DNA of 64,000 nucleotides, from positions 85,378 through 149,377 of the forward strand of contig NZ_JAGGLU010000006.1 of NCBI RefSeq assembly GCF_017874575.1, in the 5' to 3' direction. Positions 36,167-45,252 of this stretch are shown here, piece after piece. Under the pieces are notes generated by a model. The model was not told the origin of the DNA. It searched no databases and saw nothing but the letters and a program-made list of their open reading frames with translations. The DNA comes from Lactobacillus colini. Lineage in GTDB: Bacteria > Bacillota > Bacilli > Lactobacillales > Lactobacillaceae. Both the position numbers and the translations under genes were made by a program. The stretch's first letter is position 1; each line of letters opens with the position of its first letter.

Positions 36167-36715
36167 TTAAGCATGCTTAATAAATTTGATAAAGTTTTCA
36201 AATGCTGCATCTATAGCTTCAATATCTGCTGGATCAGTTAATTCACCAGTTTCTTTGTTAAACTTATCAGCTACATGGCTAACTAAAACTTCATTACCAG
36301 GAAGAACATTAGAACCCAAATCTGGAGAAAGCAAGATTTCCCGCATATCTTCTTGGGCACGTGTTGCTCCTTGAATACCGTAAGAAGCACCGATAACCAT
36401 TGAAGGCTTCATTCTAAAGACATCACCATTACCTGGTGCATGTTCACCAGTCCATTCCATTGCATTCTTTAAGGCTGCAGGAATTCCGTGGTCATATTCT
36501 GGAGTTGAGAAAATAACACCATCAGCTTGACGGATTTTTTCTCTGAAGTCAACAACAGTCTTATCAACTTCAGCATCTTTCTTAAATTTTGGCAATTGTG
36601 CAATTTCATAAACTTCAATTTCAGCCTGATTGCTGTAACGCTTAGCCATAAATTGCTGTAATAAACGATTAAATGAAAAGTCGGCATTAGTACCAACAAC
36701 TGCAAGTAACTTCAT
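36167..36715 (-). CDS. NAD(P)H-dependent flavin reductase subunit (Nfr-like)
   Basis: 182 residues, flavodoxin-like fold with the FMN-binding SFNRLLQQFMAKRY and FSTPEYDHGIPAALKNAMEWTG motif of the FMN_red family. It pairs with the 186-residue paralogue just upstream; the two overlap as TAATG. In L. johnsonii a tandem pair of this size forms the NADH-dependent flavin reductase needed for H2O2 production, so this operon is the likely peroxide source here. Ends at a strong terminator. Confidence 0.85.
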   Translation of the reverse strand: MKLLAVVGTNADFSFNRLLQQFMAKRYSNQAEIEVYEIAQLPKFKKDAEVDKTVVDFREKIRQADGVIFSTPEYDHGIPAALKNAMEWTGEHAPGNGDVFRMKPSMVIGASYGIQGATRAQEDMREILLSPDLGSNVLPGNEVLVSHVADKFNKETGELTDPADIEAIDAAFENFIKFIKHA

Positions 36716-37275
36716 TATTCAGACTCCTTCACTTTTTCGTAGCCCTTAACTACTTGATAAAATTCATCAAATTCAGTAAAGAAATGCTCTAAGAACTTCA
36801 CAGTACCATCTGGTAAGTTACCATCTTGATCAAATTGTTGTTGAGCATTACCCATCATAAATTCATCATTATTAAAGACAATTGCACCAACACCTGGAGA
36901 AGCTAATACATTCTTTAGGCGAACTTGAGCTCTTGAAGAACCCTGTGGTGTATCTGATGCACCAATTACCATTAATGGCTTGCCCTTAAATGGGTGTTCA
37001 GCAGAAGAAAGCCATTCAATAGAACTCTTCAATGAAGAAGGAACAGAATGTTGCGTTTCTGCTGTAGATATTATTACAGCATCAGCAGACATAATTTTTT
37101 TAGCTAATGCTTTAACATTATCAGGTTCAGCTAAGCCTTCCTTGAAGATAGGCAAATCTTCTACTTCAGCAGTTTCAAAATCATACTTACTACTAAAGTG
37201 ATTCTTCACAAATTTTATTAATTTACGTTGCTTGGAGTCATTTGAATTACTACCAACTATAGCAAGAAATTTCAT
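36715..37275 (-). CDS. NAD(P)H-dependent flavin reductase subunit, paralogue (Nfr-like)
   Basis: 186 residues with the same fold: [65 protein letters not shown]. In the loop, PEYDHG of the partner is changed to AETQHS, which suggests that the two subunits of a heterodimer have different roles at the flavin. First gene of the pair, under 60 bases from the TetR-type gene. Confidence 0.85.
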   Translation of the reverse strand: MKFLAIVGSNSNDSKQRKLIKFVKNHFSSKYDFETAEVEDLPIFKEGLAEPDNVKALAKKIMSADAVIISTAETQHSVPSSLKSSIEWLSSAEHPFKGKPLMVIGASDTPQGSSRAQVRLKNVLASPGVGAIVFNNDEFMMGNAQQQFDQDGNLPDGTVKFLEHFFTEFDEFYQVVKGYEKVKESE

Positions 37276-37331
37276 ACTCTTTAATCTCGCTTTCCAGAAA
37301 AATAAAAGGTCTTTCTGTCTTTCCTTTTAAG

Positions 37332-37907
37332 TTATTCTCCCATCTCAACCTTTAGACGGTCATTAGCAATAGCATCGTCTAGCTGAGATTTTAAAACAGT
37401 GATAATTTGTTCTTGAGATAAGTTAACCATTTGATTCAGCTGCAAAGCTGCAATTCCTGTAGCTGAAATCCAATTAGAAACAATAATATGACGCAAATGC
37501 TCTTCATCAAAGCTATCGTTACCATATTGTTCCTTGAATTTCATTAAACCTAATTCCATCAAAGTATCAGAAATCATATCTGTCCCAAACTTACTATCTA
37601 CAAACATTGCCCTAAAAAGTCCCATATGGTCCTTAGCAAAGTAAATGTAAGACAAGTCTAAGTCAATTAATGGTTCCCCAGTAAAGCTTTGTTGGAGAGT
37701 TTTAGATTTCAACTCATTGGAAATTTTTTCTAGAACTTGATTGTGTAAATCCCCCATGTTTTCAAATTCTAGATATATAGGTTGAGTTGAACAGTGAACT
37801 GCCTTAGCAATATTTCTAGCAGTTAAGCTTTCCATACCACTACGGATAGCCAGCTTATAAGCTGCATCTAATATTTTCTTCTTATCAATTTCCTTTTTTC
37901 TAGCCAA
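37332..37907 (-). CDS. TetR-family transcriptional regulator
   Basis: About 191 residues if started at TTG 37907, which has GAGGG eight bases upstream; the GTG at 37922 has no visible ribosome site. HTH is MESLTARNIAKAVHCSTQPIYLEFENM; the ligand domain is WHG-like (LSYIYFAKDHMGLFRAMF). It precedes the flavin reductase pair in the same direction, so it may control H2O2 formation; that is inference. Confidence 0.8.
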   Translation of the reverse strand: MARKKEIDKKKILDAAYKLAIRSGMESLTARNIAKAVHCSTQPIYLEFENMGDLHNQVLEKISNELKSKTLQQSFTGEPLIDLDLSYIYFAKDHMGLFRAMFVDSKFGTDMISDTLMELGLMKFKEQYGNDSFDEEHLRHIIVSNWISATGIAALQLNQMVNLSQEQIITVLKSQLDDAIANDRLKVEMGE

Positions 37908-38069
37908 TCTAGTATCCCTCACAAATTAATGAAATTTTTTATAAAATTGATTTTTTCAAATCAAAAGTTATTATAGCAAATATCTTGTTATATAACCTCT
38001 GTTGTTTTTATTATACACTAATTAAATAACATAAAGTTACTCTAAGGGACTTTTTTAAATTGAAAAAAA

Positions 38070-38288
38070 TTAATTATCCCCAGAAAACTTACCATATTCT
38101 TCATCTACCATCTCAAGCATCTGCTCCTTAGTAATGCCTTGACTTGCCGCAAATGAAAAAAATGCTGCCGATAAAATGTATCCTTGTTCCTTCTCATCGG
38201 TTAAGTTATCTGAAAAATCTAAATTTAAACTACCATCATCGTAGTTTAAATTGATACCTATCCTTTTATTTTCATGATTGATTGCCAT
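38070..38288 (-). CDS. Small acidic protein of unknown function
   Basis: 72 residues, strongly acidic (ends EMVDEEYGKFSGDN), with no membrane segment. GAGGTG precedes the ATG. It is divergent from pepD with about 95 bases between starts. Not recognised. Confidence 0.6.
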   Translation of the reverse strand: MAINHENKRIGINLNYDDGSLNLDFSDNLTDEKEQGYILSAAFFSFAASQGITKEQMLEMVDEEYGKFSGDN

Positions 38289-38384
38289 TATTTTGCACCT
38301 CGCTTACTTTTTCATTATAATTTAACTTATCATATTTATTATATCGAAATTTTTTTAAATGTTAACGGAAAAGAGGAACTTTTA

Positions 38385-39797
38385 ATGCCTAATAAATTAG
38401 GACGCTCATCATGTACTTCGATTCTAATTGGTAAAAAAGCCAGCATTGACGGTAGCGTTATCATCGGACGCAATGAAGATGCCAAGACTGCCTGGCCTAA
38501 GCACCTGGCTTTTAACCAACATCAAATTAAAGAAAATAACACTTTCAGATCAAAAGATAATAAATTTACTATTAATTTACCAACTGAAATTTTTGCTTAT
38601 TCTTCAACACCAGAATGGACTGATAAATACGGTGTCTTTGAAGAAGATGGAATCAATGAATACCATGTTGCAATGAGTGCTACTGAGAGTGCTTATGCCA
38701 ACGATCGCGTCCAAGCACTCGATCCTTTTGACGAAGAGGAGGGCATTTTAGAAGAAGCTATGGTAACTGTGGTTCTGCCTTACGTTAAAACTGCTCGCGA
38801 AGGTGTTGAACGCTTAGGTAAGATCATAGAAGAACACGGTGCAGCTGAAGCCGATGGGATTTTATTTGCGGACCGTGATGAAGCATGGTATTTAGAAATC
38901 GGCTCTGGCCACCACTATGTTGCTCGCCGCATCCCAGATGATAGTTACGCTGTAGTTGCCAATCAACTTTCAATCCAAGAGGTTGATTTTTCTGATAAAG
39001 AAAACTTCATTACATAACCTGGTCTAGAAAAGTTCGTCTACTCTAACCAACTTTGGCCCCAAAATAAAACTTTCAATTTTAGACTAATCTTTGGTACTCA
39101 TGATGATAGTGATTTAGCCTACAACACACCTCGTGTCTGGTCTGGGCAGAAATTACTCACTCCCTCTATTAAGCAAGAACCTGAAAGCTTCGAAATTCCA
39201 TTCTTGCAAAAGCCTGACCATCCAATCTCAATTCAAGATGCTCAACGCGTACTTAGTGACCACTATAACGGTACTCCTTATGATCTAACTAATAGCAAAA
39301 ATAAAGGTCAAGCAACCTTCCGTCCTATCACTGTTGCTACAACACAAGAGTCCCATCTTTTACAATTGCGTGATGACGATATGATTCATTGGTTGGCGAT
39401 GGGAATTGCAGCTCAAAGTGTTTATATTCCATTCTATCCACAAGGAACTAAAGTTCCTACAATGTTTAAATATGGTAAAGAAACCTATACTACTAATTCG
39501 GCATATTGGGTATTTAAAGAAGCTAGCGTACTAGTTGATCGTAACTGGAACAAGTACGCTACAGCACTCAACAATACTCAAAAAGAAACTAATCTTGCTT
39601 TAAATAAGATTCGTCATGATTATGATCAAAAATTAGTCCAAGAAGCTAACCCAACCCAAAAGACTAACTTAGTTAACGAAGCTAACAAAAAAATGGCCGA
39701 TACTGCAATTAAAAACTATCAAAAATTGATTGCCCAGCTAATTACCGATCAAACTGCAGATTCACCATTGCGCTTTACGATGGATCCTAACTTATAA
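38385..39797 (+). pseudogene. pepD: Dipeptidase PepD (family C69), broken by one in-frame stop
   Basis: From the ATG at 38385 (AGAGGAAC upstream) the frame encodes a C69 Ntn-type dipeptidase: catalytic Cys at residue 10 (GRSSCTSILIG), GSVIIGRNED, EADGILFADRDEAWYLEIGSGHHYVARRIPDDSYAV. At codon 211 (39015-39017) there is TAA; the same frame then continues without shift (PGLEKFVYSNQLWPQNKTFNFRLIFGTHDD ... to the stop at 39797), giving about 470 codons, the full family length. One base change therefore inactivated it recently, unless it is a sequencing error or read-through. The product would hydrolyse dipeptides. Confidence 0.88.
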
Positions 39798-39799
39798 GC

Positions 39800-39842
39800 A
39801 AAAATAAAGAGAGTTCAGACTATTTGAACCCTCTTTATTTTT
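39800..39842. terminator. Bidirectional terminator
   Basis: AAAAATAAAGAGAGTTCA and TGAACCCTCTTTATTTTT around a seven-base loop, between pepD and the hrt operon. Confidence 0.85.
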
Positions 39843-39848
39843 GCTTAT

Positions 39849-40520
39849 TTATCTTTTCTTAGTAAGTTTACCATCAAGCATTTCATAAATGTGATCGGCA
39901 TATTTTTCTAGTCGCATATCATGTGTAACTAATAAAATTGCCTTATCTTGTTGGCGAGCTAAATCTTGAAACATTTTTCCGACTTCTTCTACTCTTTCGC
40001 TATCAAGTGAAGCAGTTGGTTCATCTGCTAATAAAATTTCGGGTTTAGCATACAATGCCCTAGCAATAGCTACACGTTGTTTTTGCCCACCTGATAATTC
40101 TTTAGGATACTTTTTGACTAATTTATTAATTCCTAACTTTTTCAACAAATCAGATAATTCTGCCTTAGTTAAATTATCTTTTTTAACCTTATCAACTAAT
40201 TTAAACTGTTGCATCACAGTTAAATAAGGGACTAGATTATAAGCTTGTAAAACGAATCCTATTTTATTCAAACGTAACTTATTAGCATCCTTTGATTTTA
40301 GATTACTAATATCTTGACCATCAATCTCAACTGTACCACTTGTAGGGCGCTGAATTGCCCCAGCAATTGTTAAAAAGGTACTTTTACCAGCTCCAGATGG
40401 TCCTACAATCAAAACTACTTCACCTTTTTGAGCTGTAAAATTAATATCTTTTAATGCCTTTACTTGGGCATCACCTTTACCGTAAATTTTACTTACATCT
40501 TTTAAAGTAATTACAGACAT
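39849..40520 (-). CDS. hrtA: Haem-efflux ABC transporter ATPase, HrtA-like
   Basis: 223 residues of the MacB/LolD class: GPSGAGKSTFL, NKIGFVLQAYNLVPYLTVMQQ, LSGGQKQRVAIARA, ILLADEPTASLD, VTHD. Third gene of an operon TetR-permease-ATPase. In Lactococcus HrtA with HrtB pumps excess haem out of the membrane; the operator match upstream supports the same job here. Confidence 0.82.
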   Translation of the reverse strand: MSVITLKDVSKIYGKGDAQVKALKDINFTAQKGEVVLIVGPSGAGKSTFLTIAGAIQRPTSGTVEIDGQDISNLKSKDANKLRLNKIGFVLQAYNLVPYLTVMQQFKLVDKVKKDNLTKAELSDLLKKLGINKLVKKYPKELSGGQKQRVAIARALYAKPEILLADEPTASLDSERVEEVGKMFQDLARQQDKAILLVTHDMRLEKYADHIYEMLDGKLTKKR

Positions 40521-40532
40521 AATACCTCTTTT

Positions 40533-41591
40533 CTAGCCAATTGCCTTAACAGGATCGACTTTCATAATTGATCTAATTGGAATTAATCCACCTATTACCC
40601 CGGTAATAATCATTCCGATAAGTCCACTTGCCATAATCCATGGTGCAAATTCAATCGGTACTGCCGATGGCATAACTTGTACCATTATCAACATTACAAT
40701 TAAGGCTAAGACACTACCAACAAAAGTCAAAATCAAAGATTGACTAATAGTTGCTCCGACTAATGTCTTAGTAGGAATACCTTGAGCGCGGAGTACTGAG
40801 TAGTTTGGCATCTTTTGCATTGTTAAAATGTATAGAAAGACTGCAATAATAATTAATGAAATTACAAATAAAAATCCTATCATCAAAGCAAAAGTCAAGT
40901 TTTGAGCTGTATAACCAGGTAACTTTTTAATGAAGGCCTTAACTTTATAAGTTTTGACATCATCACTCTTGAGCTTAAAGTTAGAATTTTGAGAAATAAT
41001 ACCCGATGCTACTGCATTAGGTGCAAGTGGGCGGATCTTTTTCCAAGTTGAAAGTTCACCATAAACGATTGGAGCAATATTAATTTTGGCATTATTGACG
41101 AAACCGGCAATTTTATATTTAGTCTTTTCACCGTTAAGGCTAATCTTGTCGCCAACTTTATATCCTTTATTAGCAAAACTCTTGTCAACAACTACCTCAT
41201 GAGAACGAATTACCTTTTTACCTTGAGTTAATTCTAGGTTTTTATAAATATATTGATCTTTGTCAAGTCCGATAAATTGTGCAGACACAGTGCTATTGCC
41301 CTTGTGTTTAACAACAACGGGTGTTTCACCGACAAAAGCTTCTTTGCTTCCTAAATCAGACTTTTTAACTTGATCTGAAGTCAAAACGGATTGTGCCAAA
41401 TTGATATTTGAATTTTTATTAAGGACTACACTTTGAGTTTTCCAACTTTCTACTGCTTGAGTATTCTCAGAAGCTAATCCTACAGCCAATGATGACAACA
41501 TATATATTAAAAATGCTATCAAAAAAATCATAAAGGTAATCAAACCATACCTTAATTTTTCATATTTTATTTCCTTTAGTGCTAAAAACAT
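40533..41591 (-). CDS. hrtB: Haem-efflux ABC transporter permease, HrtB-like
   Basis: 352 residues, four-helix FtsX/DevC topology: first helix at about 15-38 (RYGLITFMIFLIAFLIYMLSSLAVGLASENTQA), a large extracellular domain (about 40-225), then three helices (about 230-345). Length and MFLALKEIKYEKLRYG start fit HrtB. Coupled to the TetR gene (gap six bases) and to the ATPase. Confidence 0.82.
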   Translation of the reverse strand: MFLALKEIKYEKLRYGLITFMIFLIAFLIYMLSSLAVGLASENTQAVESWKTQSVVLNKNSNINLAQSVLTSDQVKKSDLGSKEAFVGETPVVVKHKGNSTVSAQFIGLDKDQYIYKNLELTQGKKVIRSHEVVVDKSFANKGYKVGDKISLNGEKTKYKIAGFVNNAKINIAPIVYGELSTWKKIRPLAPNAVASGIISQNSNFKLKSDDVKTYKVKAFIKKLPGYTAQNLTFALMIGFLFVISLIIIAVFLYILTMQKMPNYSVLRAQGIPTKTLVGATISQSLILTFVGSVLALIVMLIMVQVMPSAVPIEFAPWIMASGLIGMIITGVIGGLIPIRSIMKVDPVKAIG

Positions 41592-41597
41592 ATTTAT

Positions 41598-42125
41598 TTA
41601 CCGTCCTTTAAGCAATTCAAGACTTTCCCGATATCGATTCAAGTTTTGCTTGCGATTCTTGGGATCAAATAATACTAAATTAATTACTTCATGAGTCAAA
41701 ACCATTGCGCTCCATTTACACGCATCTAACTTAAGCAATCGCTCACTCATTTTTTTAGGATCTGATTGAAGCTCACTTTCATTTTCGGATAAATGCAACT
41801 TAATTAATTCACGGTACTGACTATTCTCTACTTGATCAATAAAATCAATTGTCATTTGATAGAAAACATCAGGATCATATTCACCAAGTAAATTGCGATA
41901 ACCTAAATGAACTTCTTTCATTACCTGCTGATAGAGATAGTTATAAGCATCAGTTAAATCATCAAAGTACTTATAAAACGCTCCTCTTGCAATTTGCGCC
42001 TCTTTAACTATCCGTGCAACTTGAGCCTTTGATAAAGGATAATGGCTAAACTCATCGAGTAATGCTTGCTCAACTCGTTTTTTCTTTTCAGGTGATAGAT
42101 TATTAAAAGTTGACTTGACCATCAT
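41598..42125 (-). CDS. hrtR: TetR-family haem-sensing repressor, HrtR-like
   Basis: 175 residues: HTH with SKAQVARIVKEAQIARGAFYKYFDDLTDAYNYLYQ (30-65) and a ligand domain with a His (LIKLHLSENESEL) and other polar residues that could bind haem. AAGGAGG precedes the ATG. First gene of the operon, with two palindromes matching the lactococcal HrtR operator around its own promoter, so autoregulated. Confidence 0.82.
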   Translation of the reverse strand: MMVKSTFNNLSPEKKKRVEQALLDEFSHYPLSKAQVARIVKEAQIARGAFYKYFDDLTDAYNYLYQQVMKEVHLGYRNLLGEYDPDVFYQMTIDFIDQVENSQYRELIKLHLSENESELQSDPKKMSERLLKLDACKWSAMVLTHEVINLVLFDPKNRKQNLNRYRESLELLKGR

Positions 42126-42134
42126 TTCCTCCTT

Positions 42135-42151
42135 AGTGACATCGTGTCACT
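42135..42151. promoter_or_regulatory. HrtR operator 1
   Basis: Perfect 17-base palindrome AGTGACA-TCG-TGTCACT between the promoter and the ribosome site. Centre is 39-40 bases from operator 2, close to four helical turns. Confidence 0.8.
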
Positions 42152-42161
42152 AACAACATGT

Positions 42162-42190
42162 AGTATATAATCAAAGTGACACAGTGTCAA
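42162..42190 (-). promoter_or_regulatory. hrt operon promoter
   Basis: Minus-strand -35 TTGACA (42185-42190), 17 bases, -10 TATACT (42162-42167). A near-consensus promoter held down by the operators. Confidence 0.85.
42176..42190. promoter_or_regulatory. HrtR operator 2
   Basis: GTGACACAGTGTCAA: the core TGACACAGTGTCA equals the core of the L. lactis HrtR target (ATGACACAGTGTCAT, from memory). It overlaps the -35 and part of the spacer. Confidence 0.82.
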
Positions 42191-42219
42191 CATTTAAATA
42201 TAAAAAAATTTAGCTCTCG

Positions 42220-42831
42220 CTAAATCCTTTCATTATTCACAAGTGACCGATTATAAAAAATTAATCGACGTAAATCATCTTTAAAATAAAGTTTAGTCAA
42301 ATTGCAATTATCCATTTGACCAAAGTAAGAAATATCCCCATTAGTCAAATAATGGGCGCATGTCATGCGAGCTACAACACCATGACAAACTACCAAAACT
42401 TTATCATCTGGATGTTTTTGGTAAATATCTTCAAAAAAATCCACCAATCGACTTTCAAGATGACTCCGCGCTTCAATATCTGCTGCATATTTGTACATAT
42501 TGTCAGTCGTTAGACCTTGAGAGTCAAAAGCATCAGGATATTTCTTCTTCAAATCAGACGAAGCCTTGCCATCCCAAGAACCATAATCCATTTCTTTTAA
42601 ACGGTCATCGGTTATAATCTCCTTATTGCCAGCAAAGATACGAGCAGTTTCTTGGGCACGCTTTAATGGGCTAGCGTAGACAACATCGAATTGAGCTGCA
42701 TTGAAATTTTGGGCTGCCTTTTGAGCGAATTGACGCCCATCTTCACTTAAACTAGGATCAACACTGGAACCTTGAATCATTGCTAACTTATTTAACTCAG
42801 TTGTTCCATGACGCAAAATTACAACTTCCAA
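42220..42831 (-). CDS. Histidine phosphatase family protein (phosphoglycerate mutase-like)
   Basis: 203 residues with the RHG triad start (ILRHGTTELN), ASPLKRAQETA, EMDYGSWDGK and VVCHGVVARM. Cytoplasmic acid phosphatase or mutase fold; the substrate is not predictable. Start is TTG at 42831, seven bases after GGGGGT. Probably monocistronic. Confidence 0.85.
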   Translation of the reverse strand: MEVVILRHGTTELNKLAMIQGSSVDPSLSEDGRQFAQKAAQNFNAAQFDVVYASPLKRAQETARIFAGNKEIITDDRLKEMDYGSWDGKASSDLKKKYPDAFDSQGLTTDNMYKYAADIEARSHLESRLVDFFEDIYQKHPDDKVLVVCHGVVARMTCAHYLTNGDISYFGQMDNCNLTKLYFKDDLRRLIFYNRSLVNNERI

Positions 42832-43035
42832 ATTTTAACCCCCTTAACAATCAGATTGTATAGCTAATTAATAATAAGTATAACGCAATAATTACAGCTT
42901 ACTAAGATATACAACTTTTAAATCAAATATTTAATATATTCATCTCGATATGACTTATTCTTTTCTTAAGGCAAACTTTAGCACTATGAGCTAAGAAAAA
43001 GATTACAATGTAAGTAAGAAAGCGAGGTCTTAATT

Positions 43036-43785
43036 ATGTCTAGAGTAGAAATTCAAAGAGACGGATTAACACTAGTTGGTGAACGTCTTGAACCTTTTGG
43101 TGAAATATATGACATGGCAATTCTATTCCATGGCTTTAAGGGAACTAAAAATGATCCTTTAATCAAGGAAACAGCCAATAAGTTATGGGAAGAAAATGTA
43201 GCATCCGTTCGCTTTGACTTTAATGGTAGTGGCGAATCCGATGGTGAATTTAAAGATATGACTATCTTAAATGAAGTTGCTGACGCTAAGGCAATCTTAG
43301 ATTATGTGCGAACTGATCCACATGTTCGCAATATCTATTTAGTTGGTCACTCGCAAGGTGGGGTTGTAGCGTCAATGCTAGCTGGCCTCTATCCAAATAT
43401 AATCAAAAAGCTGGTACTACTAGCCCCTGCAGCCACCTTAAAGTCTGATGCCCAAAAAGGATTCTTACAAGGTGTTCATTATGACCCTAAAAATATTCCA
43501 GATTCAATTAGATTAGGTAAGTTTACTATTGGCGGTCTATATTTAAGAACCGCTCAGATCGTCCCAATTTATGAAACTGCTGCTAGATTTACTGGTCCTG
43601 TCTGCTTAATTCATGGAACTAGTGACACAATTGTAAGTCCTGGTGCTTCTAAGAAATACCATGAAATTTATCAAAATAGCACCCTCCACCTCATTGATGA
43701 CGCTAGCCATAGCTTTAAGGGAGAATATACTAGCCAAGCCCTGCAATTTGTGGTTGACTTCTTAAGACCGGCACAATTTTATTAG
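43036..43785 (+). CDS. Cinnamoyl (feruloyl) esterase, alpha/beta hydrolase
   Basis: 249 residues, the same length as L. johnsonii cinnamoyl esterase LJ0536, and the catalytic residues fall at the same numbers: S106 (GHSQGG), D197 (HGTSDT), H225 (ASHSF). The oxyanion segment FHGFKG and the lid region (about 135-180, including KSDAQKGFLQGVHYDPKNIP) are present. It should free ferulic, caffeic or chlorogenic acids from esters in the cytoplasm. SD GCGAGGT. Single gene, ended by the terminator at 43785. Confidence 0.85.
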   Translation: MSRVEIQRDGLTLVGERLEPFGEIYDMAILFHGFKGTKNDPLIKETANKLWEENVASVRFDFNGSGESDGEFKDMTILNEVADAKAILDYVRTDPHVRNIYLVGHSQGGVVASMLAGLYPNIIKKLVLLAPAATLKSDAQKGFLQGVHYDPKNIPDSIRLGKFTIGGLYLRTAQIVPIYETAARFTGPVCLIHGTSDTIVSPGASKKYHEIYQNSTLHLIDDASHSFKGEYTSQALQFVVDFLRPAQFY

Positions 43786-43832
43786 AGAAAAAAGACAATC
43801 TACAAAGTTAAGCGTAGATTGTCTTTTTCTCT
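43785..43832. terminator. Bidirectional terminator
   Basis: A 19-pair arm (AGAGAAAAA, GACAATCTAC and complements) around a nine-base loop between convergent genes; the 5' arm begins at the stop of the esterase gene. Confidence 0.9.
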
Positions 43833-43836
43833 ATTT

Positions 43837-45150
43837 TTAACCAATATTATCCCATGGTTTAAGATCAATTGCTGGTCCTTGGGCAAGTTTTACTTGTTCA
43901 GCAGTTAGGTATTCTTTTTTAACTACGACATCATAAACATAGTCTTCAAACCACTTTTGACTCATCTCGTAGAAGCCCTTGTGGCCCATCTTATCGCCCC
44001 AAGAGTTCTCTACCTTCCACTTGCGAATCTCACCATTATCTTCGTCAACACCAACTAGCGTCATATCATGAGTCGCAAATCCTTCACCCGTTGCCAAGCG
44101 ATCGGCCTTGCTCATCTGGGTATCAACGCTGAATAATTCATCTGTCTTATATAATTCGGTATCCATAAAGCCGGTCTTGCGTTCCATCTGCTTAGAAACA
44201 TCGTTACCAAAGATAACTGCATCCCCATCCTTAAGTTGTGCTAATGCTGCTTGTGATAAGTATTCAATCGGCACATTTAAGAACTTAATCTGATCTCCAC
44301 CATCCACATTGTCATAAAGTGACATGTGGTATAACTTATTAAATTCATGGTTAGGACAGTTAGATAAGACTACATAGTCATCGAATTTGAAGTCCTTGAA
44401 GTATTTTTCAACGAATTGACGTGGGGTCATATTCTTTTCTAAGTGATAGTTCTTATCGTCATCACGATATTCTAGGTCAAATGTCTTAGGTGGCTCACCT
44501 AGAGCAACGGCTACCATTCTATAAACTTCGTTTAAGGCTTGTTTTTTAGCAGCTTCAAGCTCAGCTTTTTTGCCTTCATTGGCTAACTTACGCAATAAGA
44601 GCGCATCTTTGCGTTCTTTTCTAGCTAAAGAATCTGCTAGAGCAGTAGTATCATTAGAATTAAAGCTCTCTGGCATCGCATATGATGGCACCAAGCCATA
44701 CTTCTTAACTAAGTTAATTGCCATGCCCCATAGTCCGCCATCTTCACCAGCAAATTGAAGCCAGGATTGAACTTCACGATCATTAAGCGGCTTATCAGCT
44801 AAGCGAATCATTGCATCATAGAAGGCGTTTGCCCTCTCTATCTTATCCCAGAAAAAATTATAAGCCTGTGAAAAAGTAAAGTTCTTAGTCTTATATTTCT
44901 TGCCAAAATAATGACGCAAAACATTCAAACTAGCGAATTCCCAACAACGTCCGGAATGCTTTTGATCAGTAACGTTCTCAGTATCTAATTCAATTGAAAA
45001 AGTATGATTTAATCTAGCGCTAACCCGATCATTGAATGACGCTTCTAATAAGCCGCTGCGGCGAGCAGCAATTGAAGCCATTTTATTCTTATCACTAGCA
45101 TTAAAATCTTTCGAAAAGTCAGCAATTTCTTGTTCTGAAATAGCAGTCAT
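43837..45150 (-). CDS. C1B cysteine peptidase of the PepC/PepE/PepG family, PepE/PepG-like
   Basis: 437 residues. Catalytic C69 (QKHSGRCWEFA), His in ATHDMTLVGV (about 361) and Asn in VENSWGDK (about 383). Bleomycin-hydrolase-type hexamer in the cytoplasm. The length and C-terminus (KPWDNIG, without the extra ALA-type tail of PepC) fit the endopeptidases PepE/PepG rather than the aminopeptidase PepC. Works in casein/peptide breakdown with PepF. Confidence 0.85.
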   Translation of the reverse strand: MTAISEQEIADFSKDFNASDKNKMASIAARRSGLLEASFNDRVSARLNHTFSIELDTENVTDQKHSGRCWEFASLNVLRHYFGKKYKTKNFTFSQAYNFFWDKIERANAFYDAMIRLADKPLNDREVQSWLQFAGEDGGLWGMAINLVKKYGLVPSYAMPESFNSNDTTALADSLARKERKDALLLRKLANEGKKAELEAAKKQALNEVYRMVAVALGEPPKTFDLEYRDDDKNYHLEKNMTPRQFVEKYFKDFKFDDYVVLSNCPNHEFNKLYHMSLYDNVDGGDQIKFLNVPIEYLSQAALAQLKDGDAVIFGNDVSKQMERKTGFMDTELYKTDELFSVDTQMSKADRLATGEGFATHDMTLVGVDEDNGEIRKWKVENSWGDKMGHKGFYEMSQKWFEDYVYDVVVKKEYLTAEQVKLAQGPAIDLKPWDNIG

Positions 45151-45252
45151 ATTATCACCCTATCTTCTAATTTAAAATTTATTTGTTTATTAATAATAAT
45201 ACCTTTTTATAAGAAAATAACAATACTTATAAACTTTAAACTTAAAGATAAC

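Noticed and set aside
38274..38384. Longer N-terminus for PepD from the ATG at 38274
   Set aside because: The added residues do not fit the family, overlap the divergent gene and lack a ribosome site; ATG 38385 puts the catalytic Cys at residue 10.
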